Positions 1 through 13,794 are shown, counted from the stretch's first letter. The stretch: DNA of 25,000 bases from Neocallimastix lanati (nom. inval.) (GCA_016946835.1 JACVTC010000040.1:300001-325000); one strand, 5' to 3'. The notes: a model not told the origin generated them from the sequence alone. Numbers and translations: made by a program.

Positions 1-18
1 TTACATGATAAATTATTT

Positions 19-23
19 AAAAA
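19..23. repeat. target-site duplication, plus-strand left copy
   Basis: AAAAA immediately precedes the LTR and is matched by AAAAA at 5242-5246. Five bp is the duplication length typical of Ty1/copia integrases. In A-rich DNA this could match by chance, but its position exactly at both TG/CA ends supports it. Confidence 0.8.
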
Positions 24-265
24 TGTTAAGGAGTCAATATAAGATATGATGTGTACACAACAAAATGTATTATTATTTAATTAAATTTAATTTATTATTT
101 ATTAATTTATATGATTTAAAAAGTATTTAAAAAGACTCAAAATATTAATTTCATAAAAAAATTTTCTTTTTATATTTTACATACAAATTATTACTTAATC
201 AAATATTATAAATATTTATAATACTTTAATGTACAAAAGTTTAAATATTATGTTGAACTTTAACA
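24..265 (-). repeat. 3' LTR of the copia element (242 bp)
   Basis: This is downstream of pol on the minus strand. It is identical in length and sequence to 5000-5241, with TG...CA termini. It is preceded on the coding strand by the G-rich polypurine tract. Confidence 0.96.
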
Positions 266-272
266 TTCCCCC
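266..272 (-). promoter_or_regulatory. 3' polypurine tract (plus-strand primer site)
   Basis: The minus strand reads GGGGGAA directly next to the LTR, in an otherwise nearly G-free stretch. This is the expected RNase H-resistant primer for plus-strand DNA synthesis. Confidence 0.88.
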
Positions 273-312
273 TACATTAAGTATTATATAATATTTTAAT
301 TATTATATACAA

Positions 313-313
<1 letters not shown>

Positions 314-341
<28 letters not shown>
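314..341 (-). repeat. A28 homopolymer in the element's 3' UTR
   Basis: Twenty-eight Ts on the plus strand are As on the coding strand, about 30 bp past the pol stop and 40 bp before the polypurine tract. The remaining 273-370 non-coding stretch is A/T only in character. Confidence 0.85.
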
Positions 342-346
<5 letters not shown>

Positions 347-2138
347 TATATATATACAATTAAAGAAATATTATTCTTTGAAAATTAAATTTGTAAATTT
401 TGTCATTTGTACTCCTGAGATACTTTTAGTTAATGGATCAGCTAACATGTTTTCAGTATTAATGTATTCTAATTCAATTTCGTTTTTCATAATCTCTTCT
501 TGAATAAATTTATATCTTAAATCTATATGTTTACATCTTCCTTTAGAATTTGTATCTTGAGCAATTGCAATGCATGCCTTATTATCTACCATAATTTTAA
601 ATTTTATATCTTGATTAAATATTTCCTTAAATAAATTTTTGAACCATAAAGCTTGTTTAGTACATTCAGTTAAACTAACAAATTCAGCTTCAGCAGTAGA
701 TAAAGTTACGTTTTTCTGTAACTGAGATTTCCATGAAATAGGGCTTTTTCCAAGTAAAAATATATATCCACTTGTAGATCTTCTCGTCTTTTCATCGTTA
801 GCAAAATCTGAATCTGAGTATCCGATAAATTTATTATTTTTATTATAATGTAAAGATTTATTTTTTGTACCATTTAAATATTGTAAGATGCTCATTAAAT
901 TTTTATAATCAGCTTCTGTTGGATTTTCACATATTCTTGATGCTTCACTTACAGAAAACATTATATCAGGCCTTGACTTTACAGCGATATATAGTAACGC
1001 ACCAAGTAAAGATTTATATTCTTTTGGATCTATTAAATTTGAATTATTTCTTTCATGTTCTGTAATTTTCCTGCATGGTGTTTTAATTTGTTTTGTTTTC
1101 TTCATATTATATTTTTCTATTATTTTATTAATATAATCTATCTGATTTATTTTATAACCATCACTTGTTTTATAAATATTTATACCTATTATTTTAGTTG
1201 CATTAGAATCTTTAGAAATTTTATATTTATCTTTTAATTTGCTTACTGTATAGTTTATTTCATTTTTAATTCCTGTTATTAAAATATCATCTACATATAA
1301 TGTTAGTAAACATGTTAATTTATTATTTTTATTATATTTCCCAAAGAGACATTTGTCAGTTTTGTAATTTCTAAAACCTATACTTACTAAGTAATTTGAT
1401 ATTTCATTATACCACATTCTTCCAGCCTGTTTTAAACCATAAAGAGCTTTTTTAAGTAGCCAGAATTTATTAGTATTAAAATTTTTATCACCATAAGGAA
1501 TCTTTGTATAAATCTTTTCTTCCAAATTTGCATTCAAGTAAGCAGCTTTTATATCCAATTGTTTCAAATCCCAGTTGAACTTTGATGCAATAGCGACCGT
1601 AAGTCTTAGACTATCTGCTTGGACTGTTGGGGAGTATGTCTCTATAAAGTCTTCTCCAGCAATTTGCTGACAACCAAGAGCCACTAATCTTGCCTTTTTC
1701 TTCTTTTTATCCTTTTCGGCAAAGACCCATTTAGTACCAATTATATTTGCGTCAGCTGGTATGTTTTTTACCACTTTCATAACATTGTTGTCGTACATAT
1801 TTTTTAATTCGTCATCTATTGCTTCTTTCCATTCTTCACTTTCTGGTGAATTAATAGCTTGTTGATACGTTGTTGGGATATTTGTTTTAATATTTAAAAT
1901 TTTAAATCTTTTATTACTTACTGATTGTAATTTTTCTTTTCTGGAAGTTAAATTTTCTTCATCTGAATCATCTGAATTATTGCTATGTGATCTTTTCTTG
2001 TTTATATATTTAAGTTTTCTTTCATTTAAAAATTCATTATCAGATTCACTATTATATTCATTTTCTTCTATTTTAGTTTTATTATTATTATTAATAATTT
2101 TATTACTATTATTATTATTGTCATTATTATAAATATCT

Positions 2139-2266
2139 TTGTAATTATCATAATTATTATTAATATCATTGTTATAAATATCGTTGTTATTATCATAATT
2201 ATTATTATAATTATTATTAATATCATTGTTATAAATATCGTTGTTATTATCATAATTATTATTATA

Positions 2267-2301
<35 letters not shown>

Positions 2302-2307
2302 AATTGC

Positions 2308-2361
<54 letters not shown>
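2139..2361 (-). repeat. Asn-rich coding repeats in the Pol linker
   Basis: Within pol, between integrase and reverse transcriptase, TTA/ATT triplets (minus-strand AAT) encode long Asn runs at about 2275-2361. At about 2139-2270 a 57-bp unit, encoding YNNNYDNNNDIYNNDINNN, occurs twice and then in a degenerate third copy. The reading frame is kept. This linker is variable and disordered in copia polyproteins, so expansion there is tolerable. Confidence 0.85.
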
Positions 2362-2362
<1 letters not shown>

Positions 2363-2410
2363 TAAAGGATTATTTAATTGTGAATGAATATTATTATTAT
2401 CATTTATACT

Positions 2411-2417
2411 TTCCCCC
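2411..2417 (-). promoter_or_regulatory. candidate central polypurine tract
   Basis: The minus strand again reads GGGGGAA. The 15 plus-strand bases 2411-2425 match 266-280 at 13 positions. It encodes part of Glu-Gly-Glu-Ser (codons 827-830), downstream of the integrase core and before the Asn-rich linker, about 54% along the element. Ty1 and lentiviruses use a second, central tract to start plus-strand synthesis; function here is inferred from sequence and position. Confidence 0.6.
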
Positions 2418-4984
2418 TCAATTAAAGAATCCTTAAAATTAATAATAGAATCAATATATTTATCACAAAAGAATGTAGTATTAATAGTTCCAGGCATATC
2501 TTCCATAAAATAAACATCTCTTGAAGTAACTATAGAGTTAGTAGAAATATCTAAAATTTTGTAGCCAAGAGAGTCAGATGCATATCCTAAAAATATACCA
2601 GGTTTAGAGTTATTGTCAAATTTATTCGTTTTGTGATTGTTATAGAAAAATGCTTTACATCCAAAAACTTTAAGGTGAGAAATATCAACTGATTTATTGA
2701 AAAATAATTCATTTGGAATTTTATTATTAATACTCTGATGTGGATTCAAGTTATAGAGGTAAGCAGCACAAAGAATAGCGGAATCCCAAAACTTGTAGGG
2801 TAGCTTAGCAGAGTTTAATAGAGTAGATGCGCAACGATTAAGTGTTTGATTTAAGCGTTCAGCACGACCATTTTGTTGTGGGTAACCAGGAACTGAATGA
2901 ATGAAATTAATTCCAAAATTTTCTAAATAGGTAGTTAAAGTTTTGTTGATATACTCAGTACCATTGTCAGATTTGAAATTTATAATTTTATATGAAGTAG
3001 TATTGGAAATAAATTTATGAAATTTAATAAATATGTTAGGAACATCAGACTTATTCTTGATAAGGTAGACCCAAATTTTTCTAGAGAAATCATCAAGAAA
3101 AGTAACATAATAATTGAAATCATTATATGATGTTTCCAATTTTCCAACTACATCAGAATGAACTAGTTCCATAGGTTTTGAAGCATTATTAGGGGAAGAG
3201 TAGAATGGTTTTCTCTTTAATTTAGTGATTTTGCATTGGCGACAATTTTTGTCATTATGGTATTTAGTATGCTCAATGACAAAATCTTTGATATCATTAT
3301 TATAAAAGTGTCCCAAACGAGCATGCCACAAGTTAGTATCAATGCTGAAAACATAATTCTTAGATATAGTATTATTTGAAGGTATTGTATCAAACACGAA
3401 TAAATTTTCATCATTCGCAAAAATATTTGCAATTAACTTATTATTTTTAAATATTTGTAAACGGTCTTTGTTATTTACGCGTTTCATTATAATAGTGCAT
3501 CCATTTTTTAATATTGAATGAGTGGAAATTAGATTGTTTTGAATATTTGACGCGTAATAAACATTTGATAATATAAAATCTTTATTTTTAAATTTACCAT
3601 TGTAAGTACCTACATTTTCGACCTTGTCTAAATCACCATTTGGATAAATGATATTTTTATTATTTACTTTATTTATATTGTTTAAATTGTTGATGTTATT
3701 AGTTAAGTTGATGCCAGTACCACTATCAATAATCCAATGTGTGGAATTATTATTATTATTTATTGTTGTATAATTACTTCCTGTAAAATCAATGTATACC
3801 TCATCTTCATTTTCATTATTATTTTCAAAAAAATTATTGTTATTATTATTAGATTTATCATTGTTCTTATTAATAATATTTCCAGAGTAATAATTATTTT
3901 TGTTATTATATCTTTTATAATAATTTTTATTTTTGTAATTATTATTTTTATAATTTTTATCATTATCATCTGATTTATTATTTTCTCTAATTAAAAGATT
4001 ATATTTACAATGATCAGTAGTGTGACCTTTAGTTTTGCATATATGACAATAATATTCGTTACGAATTTTATTAGTATTATTATAATTTTTATTATTATTT
4101 GGTTTATTTTTATTTATATTATTGACATTTGAATCGTTTATAACGGTAGTTTTTGACCTTAAAATTTCGGCTTTTTCAAAAAAGTCATGCCTTTTGTTTA
4201 ATTCTTTAATAAGATCATCAAAAGTTTTATAACTATAAATTGGTGGTGAATTTATACCAATTCTATCTAATTCATTTACTGCAAATAAAAGTTTAGTTTC
4301 CTCATCAAAAGGAATTCTTTTTAATTTATTAGATTCAAATTTATGTTATTCGAAAAGATTGTTTAATTCATTAATATATTGAATATAGTCATTGTTTATT
4401 AACTTAAGATTAATAATTTTATATTCAAGAATATTTAATAGTGCTTGGCCAGATTGATAAAAACGGTTTTTTAATCTATCAATCATACTATAAGCAGTTT
4501 TACATCCTCGTAAATATTCTTGGTTTGATTTTTCTAAACTATTTATTATGATAGATTGAACCTCATTATCCGATTTTATTTGACCTCTGTTCATATTTGA
4601 ATATTGGATTTCTTTTTCAATATAAATATCTAAATCATTGGCAATGAGATGCCTCTTTAAAGGCTCATACCAATCTAAGAAATTTTCTTTATTTAATACG
4701 AAATCTTTAATTTCAAAAACAGATTTAGTTATATTTCCATAATATTTGTTTATGATAATCCTTTTATCATTGGATTCATCATCTTCATATGAAGAAATCG
4801 ATTCATCGTCCTTATTTTCAGTTGGATTCGATGAACTCGAACTCTCTTCAATATGATTATTATTGTTATTCTTTCTTTTAGCCATTCTTTGGAACATTAA
4901 TATAAAATAATTAATTATATTATAAAGTCATTAAAATCATTAAAATGTTTTAAAAATTAAAATTAATAATAGGTCTCTTGATAT

Positions 4985-4999
4985 ATGAGACTCTTAATC
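4985..4999 (-). promoter_or_regulatory. primer-binding site, tRNA-Lys(CUU) anticodon arm
   Basis: The plus strand here reads ATGAGACTCTTAATC and abuts the LTR; base 5000, T, extends the match by one. From memory, this equals the anticodon stem-loop of eukaryotic tRNA-Lys(CUU): loop CTCTTAA with part of both stem strands. The RNA (minus strand) is therefore complementary to an internal part of the tRNA rather than to its CCA end, and no TGG occurs next to the LTR. That is the arrangement of Drosophila copia, which is primed by a 5' half-molecule of initiator tRNA-Met. The primer would end in the 3' side of the anticodon stem, near tRNA position 40. The family assignment of the tRNA is from memory. 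Confidence 0.82.
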
Positions 5000-5241
5000 T
5001 GTTAAGGAGTCAATATAAGATATGATGTGTACACAACAAAATGTATTATTATTTAATTAAATTTAATTTATTATTTATTAATTTATATGATTTAAAAAGT
5101 ATTTAAAAAGACTCAAAATATTAATTTCATAAAAAAATTTTCTTTTTATATTTTACATACAAATTATTACTTAATCAAATATTATAAATATTTATAATAC
5201 TTTAATGTACAAAAGTTTAAATATTATGTTGAACTTTAACA
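5000..5241 (-). repeat. 5' LTR of the copia element (242 bp)
   Basis: This is upstream of gag with respect to the minus-strand reading direction. Its ends form a short inverted repeat (TGTTAA/TTAACA). It is identical to 24-265 by eye, at a constant offset of 4976. A/T blocks around 5183-5200 contain TATAAATA-like sequence that could serve as a minus-strand promoter, but in DNA this AT-rich that is weak evidence. Confidence 0.96.
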
Positions 5242-5246
5242 AAAAA
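5242..5246. repeat. target-site duplication, plus-strand right copy
   Basis: AAAAA directly follows the LTR end CTTTAACA and pairs with 19-23. Confidence 0.8.
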
Positions 5247-6040
5247 TTAAAAATGAAAAGATTGTGTAACGTAACTGTAAAAATCAAAAATTTCTTTTTA
5301 AACTTTTTAATTATAAAAATTTTAAAAATTTTAATATAATATATTATATAGAGGAAGATTACGAGAAAAACGAAGAAGATTAATGAGATTAAATAGCTAT
5401 TATAATGAGAGTAATTGTACTTTTAGAATTATTCTCATTAAAACATTAAAATATAATAAATTATTTTATTCGTACTAATAGGAAATCCAATAGTTTAAAG
5501 TATATAATTATCATTATTAAACAAATAAGAAATTAATAATAATTATAAATAATTAACCTTCTTATAATAACATATTATTAAAAAGTCAATATTAAAGGTA
5601 TAATTTACATATAAAAAAAAAATTTTTTTAATGATAATACTATAAAAATAAAAATAAAACCTTAATAATTTTTATTCTCAGATTATTTATTATTTTAATT
5701 ATTTAAATAAGAAAAAAATAGTATAAATATTTTCCTTTTTTTTTTTTTTTTCTTGTTGTTGATGTTGTTGTTTAATATATAAATATATAAGAAAAAAGAA
5801 AGTATATTGAAAAAAAGAATCAAACAAAAAAATTTTTTTTCTTTTGTTAATCATTTAAATTTCAAATTCAAAATAATAAAAAAAATTTTTTTTTTTATAT
5901 TTGATTTTAGGAAAATTTCCTATTTAATTCATGTAAAAAATTAATGAATTTTATTTATTATTTTTTTTTTTTATAATTTGGCAAAATCATAAAGTTTAAA
6001 AAAATGATATACTTTATTGCTAAGTTTAAATATTATTTTC

Positions 6041-6079
<39 letters not shown>

Positions 6080-6604
6080 GTTTTTACTATATAATATAAA
6101 TTAAGTTTTATTCACAAGGAAAAAAAAAAAAAAAAAAACATTATTATTTTGATATTACTAACATAAAATAACTATAACAAAGAAATAAAATCATAAATTA
6201 ATTGATTACTTTTAATTTAAAAATTTATCTTTTGGTTCAAAAATTTTCCTATGAAATTTCTTATTTATTATTATTTTTATTATTATTTATTCATACATTC
6301 ACTCTTCTAACATCATTTAATTGTTATTATTTAAATATCTATTATTTAATAATTAAACATTTATTTATTAATTTGCTATTTATTTATTATTTATATAATT
6401 CATTTATATATATGTAATATTAATTTATTAATTCATTTATTATATTTTTTCAATATTTAATTGAAATCTCAATAATTTTTTAAAATATATATATATAAAA
6501 GTTTTCAAGATTTCACAAACATTCATTTTAAAATTCGAAATTATAGAACATATAAGTGATTGAAAAAATATAAAAAATTCAAAGAAGAAATTTAAAGTTT
6601 TCGA

Positions 6605-6643
<39 letters not shown>

Positions 6644-7175
6644 GAAATAATGGCAGTGGTAGTGATAGTAGTATAAAAATTATAAAAATTATAAGATATA
6701 AGATAAAAATAATTAATTTTTATAATTCATATAAAAAATGTATAGTGATTAAAAAACTAAAAACAAAACAAAAAAACAATAAAACAAAAAAACAAAAAAA
6801 AAAAAAACCTTTTTCATTTTAATTTTTAATTTTTAATTTTTAATTTTTTTTTTTTTTTTATAATAAATAAGATTTTTTTATTCGATATAAAACCTAATTC
6901 TCGATAAAATTTAAAAAAAAAATATATATAAACTTTAAATAATTCAAACAAGAGGGTTTTTTTTTTTTTCCCTTTTTATTTTATTAATTTTCATTTAATC
7001 ATTATTAGTTATTGATTAGTATATTAAAATAAAAAATAACAATTATAATTTATTATTATAATAATATAAAGAATATTAATTATAATTATTATTTCGTATA
7101 ATTTGATTTATTTTAATTTATTTTATTTTTTTTTTATTATTCTTAATCATCTTATTTGAATTTAAAAATTTTTTT

Positions 7176-7221
<46 letters not shown>

Positions 7222-7469
7222 AAGAAAAATTGTTTTTTATTTCTTTTTTTTTCAAAATAAAAAAAAAAAAGAAAGAAAGAAAGAAAGAAACTATATTCAA
7301 ATAACAAACATAAAAATAAAAAAAAATATAGAATAATTAATTAAATAGAAAAATAATAAAATAAAATAATTATAATAACAATAAATTTATTTTAAAGAAA
7401 TATTACTAGAATTTGAATTGTCAAATATTTTTATCATATTTATATTAATTTAATAATACAAATTTCAAA
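5247..7469. other. AT-rich intergenic region with scattered coding-like scraps
   Basis: No gene is supportable. The stretch holds many A and T runs, a TTA microsatellite near 6046-6075, an A43 tract at 7177-7219 and a GAAA array at 7271-7290. Two scraps read like coding sequence. At 5350-5480, after a TATATAG that could be a 3' splice site, one frame is Arg-rich (RGRLREKRRRLMRLN) and another gives EEDYEKNEED then TAA. Around 6648-6670 a Gly/Ser-rich NNGSGSDSS frame stands out from the A/T background. Neither has a start or a homologue I recognise. Confidence 0.6.
7177..7219 (+). repeat. A43 homopolymer followed by GAAA repeats
   Basis: Forty-three uninterrupted As, then mixed A/G sequence and about five GAAA units at 7271-7290. 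They lie upstream of the CFAP45-like gene and could act as a nucleosome-excluding promoter tract; that role is inference only. Confidence 0.8.
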
Positions 7470-7974
7470 ATGCCTGTAAAAATATGAATATTTTATTTTT
7501 ATTACTAAAAATTAATTAAATACAAAAAAAAAAAAAAATTAAAATAATTTTTTTTTTTTTTTGTATTTAATTAATTTTCTTAAATATCTTTTTAATATAT
7601 ATAAAATTTTTACTTCAATATCAATTAATAACTATCTTATCCTTTTTTTTTTTTTTTTTTTTTTTTTGTTTTTTGTTTTTTGCAAAATATATTATAAATG
7701 AATAAAAAACTAAGAAGATCATCGATCCATATAAAAATAAGAAGCAAAAAAATGAGGTAAATTCAACTTTATAATATAATAATGCTTTTATTAAAAATTA
7801 TACTAATATTATTGTAATAAATTTTATTTTAATTATTATTTTTATTATTCTTTTATATATTTAAATATAATTATTTCTTCTACTTTTATTTATCGATATA
7901 TATTTAATCACTCATACCAAATAAATATGATAATATTAATAATAATGATAATAATAATTCTTTATTAATATTAG
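7470..7974 (+). other. possible 5' exons and introns of the CFAP45-like gene
   Basis: A TAG at 7972-7974 sits directly before AAA ATT ATG in the frame of the main gene and looks like a 3' splice site. The only GT before it that makes a good donor is GTAAAT at 7757. The exon ending there in the matching phase would be 7715-7756 (KIIDPYKNKKQKNE), after an AAG acceptor at 7712-7714. The joined text KNEKIMITNDNIRTL resembles the human CFAP45 segment around LITRDMVREL better than a bare start at 7981. A mini-exon ATG CCT at 7470-7475, followed by GTAAAA, would supply an in-phase start. An alternative ATG at 7698 runs to the same donor but in the wrong phase. All of this is a model. Confidence 0.35.
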
Positions 7975-7980
7975 AAAATT

Positions 7981-11328
<3,348 letters not shown>

Positions 11329-11741
11329 AGAGAACATTAAAAAATAAATAGGATTGAATTAAAAAATAATTCATAAAAATTATATAATCTCACACATAAT
11401 ATATTATATACAAATATATATTATATAGAATAATTACTAAGCATATATATATAATTATTATAAAAAAAAAGCAGTAAAAGAATCAAAAGAAATGAAACAA
11501 AACAAAAAATAATATATATTTTTTTTATACATAATAGAAACATATAAAAATTTATATAATTTAACAATGATTATTATTAACCACTATAAATTATTACATA
11601 TTAATTTTTATATCAATATAAATTAATTTTTTATTAATTACATTGTTATTTCAGTAAGTTCATACAATTATAATTTTTTTTAATATTTTTATTTATTTTA
11701 GTAAATATACGTAATATTTTTTTCATTTGAATACTCAATTC

Positions 11742-11778
<37 letters not shown>

Positions 11779-11831
11779 CTTCAAATTAATACAATTTCAA
11801 TTTTAATTTCAATACAATTCAGTTACAAATG

Positions 11832-11888
<57 letters not shown>

Positions 11889-12489
11889 TTTATAGTTAGA
11901 ATGTATTATTATATATATGTATTTAAAAATCAAATTATCAATTTTTTTATTTTTTATTTATTTATTTCATTTTATTTTTCAAAAACAAAACAAAACAAAA
12001 CAAAAAAAAAATGTAAAACAACATAAAAACAAACAATAATTCTTTTTTTATTTTATTTTTGCAATTTTATAGATTATTTTTTTTTTTTTATTTTAATTTA
12101 TAATATGATTTATTTTTCATAGAAAAAAAATAAACTAGTAATAAATATTTTTCATTTTACAATTATTAGTTTTAGTATTATTTAATTTTAATATATAAAT
12201 ATATAAAATAAGATATATACATATATATATATAATATAAAAAATTACATGTATGTTTTTATCTTTAAGAAAATATATATATATATATTAAAAATAATGAT
12301 AATAATAAAAAAAAATAATAAAAAAAATTGTCAATTTATTTTATAATTTTATATTATTTTAACAGAGAAAGGTTAACTTAATTATATTAATTTTTTTATT
12401 ACAATAGTTTATGTCAATTTAAATATACCTTCAAAGTTGTATATATTATTTTTTTTTATTATTATTATAAAAAAAATATTCATGTAATT
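11329..12489. other. AT-rich intergenic region with long T tracts
   Basis: No coding region was recognised. It contains T35 at 11744-11778 and T52 at 11835-11886, which lie 416 and 507 bp past the CFAP45-like stop. The rest is mixed A/T sequence with short TA repeats. Confidence 0.7.
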
Positions 12490-12860
12490 AATAAATATCT
12501 TGCTAATACAATACCAATCATCAGTAGCTCTCTGGAATTACTTTTTGAGAGGTTTAACAAAAACACTTTCAACTTTCAATACCAAGAGCGCCGACGTCGT
12601 ATAGATATGGCAAAGGAATAATGCAGTTAGTAGTCCTATTAATTCTCATCAATATACATTTACTAACAGCACAGTTCCGAACACAGAACTTCTAGTAAGT
12701 AATTCAACTTTTGATGATCTGTCTTGTAATTGGAGAATTTATTGGATACTACACTATCTATTTTAAAAAGGTAGAGATAGAGACAGAGAAAGAGAAAGAG
12801 ATAGAAATAGGGAAAGAAGTAGAGATAGAGGAAGAGGAAGTTTCGTAGTTTATGAATTTT
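12490..12860 (+). pseudogene. GC-richer island, probable relic of a protein gene
   Basis: The base composition (about 35-40% GC in the 60-base lines 12541, 12661 and 12781) is far above the surroundings, like that of exons here. Three frames show coding-like blocks. Frame A runs from about 12487 to TAA at 12616-12618, with a basic stretch QERRRRIDMAKE. Frame B starts at ATG 12621 with a hydrophobic signal- or membrane-like segment of 24 codons to TAG, and after two stops continues with a second hydrophobic stretch (ICLVIGEFIGYYTIYF) and a Glu-rich tail. Frame C at 12773-12840 reads RDRDRERERDRNRERSRDRG. A strong GTAAGT donor lies at 12695, but I found no acceptor that yields a convincing protein. 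It could be a pseudogene, or exons of a gene whose structure I cannot solve. Confidence 0.4.
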
Positions 12861-13079
12861 TTTCTGAATTTATTTATACATTTTATTTTTGAATATAACT
12901 TTTTATTTTACATTACTATTTTAAATATTATTATGTTCAAATTGAACAAATAATATTTATTTTTTAATTATATGTATGTTTTTTTTTTTTAAAAAAAAAA
13001 AAATAAAAAAGTATTCATGTAATGAATAGATATTTCCATTATTTCTCATTTAATTAAAAATACACCAACACTTTCTTAA

Positions 13080-13112
<33 letters not shown>

Positions 13113-13599
13113 TGTGTTTATCTAGTAAATAAATGAAAAAAAATAAAAAATAAAAAAAATATAAAAAAAATAAACTGTATAGAAAATTTTTTCTATTTTT
13201 ATTTCTTTTCTTTCTTTCATTCTAATATAGAGATAAATTATTTTTTACAATTTTATTATTATTTTTTTTATCTACATATAAAAGAATTAATTAAATTTAA
13301 ATTTTTTATTATTTTTATTTGTTATTTTAAAAGTTGGAGACATTTTTTAGAATATATAACTACAAAAAAATATATATATTTCTATCTTTTTTTTATTTAT
13401 TTTTTAAATATATTTTTATTATATATTTTATTTATTTATTATATAATATATATATCCTACTATAAACAATTTAATTTGAAATTTGACAAAAAAAAAATAA
13501 AAATAGAAAAAGTAATTAAAAATAAAAAGTAATTACTTTTTTTTTTCTTTGTATATAATTAATATTATTGACTATTATAATTAAAAAAAAAAAAAAAAA
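12861..13599. other. AT-rich upstream region of the AN1 gene
   Basis: No gene was seen. It includes a TA dinucleotide tract at about 13079-13112, several A and T runs, and an A18 run ending at the ATG (13583-13600). That run forms an A-only leader typical of translation starts in AT-rich genomes. Confidence 0.6.
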
Positions 13600-13758
13600 A
13601 TGAAAGAAACAAATACTAATAATGAAATAGATGAGTTACTTAAAAAAATTGAAGAGTAAGTTATTTTTGTATTATATATATATATATAAAAAAAAAAAAA
13701 GATAAACTAACAATATATAAAATAAAAAAAATAAATGAATATTAAATATTAAATATTA

Positions 13759-13794
<36 letters not shown>

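Larger units (their letters stand above)
371..4897 (-). pseudogene. copia Gag-Pol polyprotein, one in-frame stop in gag
   Basis: One frame of 1508 codons starts at ATG 4897 (a second ATG is at codon 5) and is broken only by TAA at codon 184 (4348-4346). Domains in order: Gag with an Asn/Ser-rich N-terminus and a copia-type core (NFLDWYEPL near codon 70); CCHC knuckle C284, C287, H292, C297; protease D391-S-G; integrase zinc site H525, H530, C552, C555 and catalytic D582, D644, E680 (D,D-35-E); an Asn-rich linker; reverse transcriptase with YVDD at 1297-1286; RNase H with SDSDFA, STAEAEF, VDN and ADPLTK. Protease and knuckle lie after the stop with no ATG before codon 471, so a separate Pol would start inside the integrase module at 3487. 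The stop falls within the Gag core, and its context (TAA CAT) is not a known readthrough signal, so a nonsense mutation is most likely. Confidence 0.93.
24..5241 (-). mobile_element. Ty1/copia LTR retrotransposon, full length
   Basis: The element is 5218 bp and is transcribed on the minus strand. Its 242-bp direct repeats, 24-265 and 5000-5241, show no difference on base-by-base reading. Each begins TGTTAAG and ends CTTTAACA, and AAAAA flanks both sides as a 5-bp target duplication. From 5' to 3' on the minus strand it holds an LTR, a primer-binding site, Gag with a CCHC knuckle, protease, integrase, reverse transcriptase, RNase H, a polypurine tract and an LTR. Integrase preceding reverse transcriptase defines Ty1/copia (Pseudoviridae). 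Identical LTRs imply recent insertion. One in-frame TAA interrupts gag, so this copy is probably not autonomous, though it might be mobilised by proteins from intact relatives. Confidence 0.97.

Noticed and set aside
2068-2253. Ile/Thr-rich and other short frames within pol and gag (also 865-1237, 3217-3432 and 3737-3973)
   Set aside because: Out-of-frame or antisense shadows of the Gag-Pol reading frame.
4340-4352. Programmed stop-codon readthrough in gag
   Set aside because: The context TAA CAT lacks known readthrough motifs, and the stop would cut Gag inside its core domain before the zinc knuckle, which gives no sensible Gag product.
6202-6417. 71-codon frame rich in Leu, Ile, Tyr and Phe on the plus strand
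   Set aside because: Composition is what A/T-rich DNA gives by chance; no family resemblance, no start context, no splice signals.
11829-12026. Frame opening with a poly-Phe run
   Set aside because: Generated by the T52 homopolymer; not credible as a protein.
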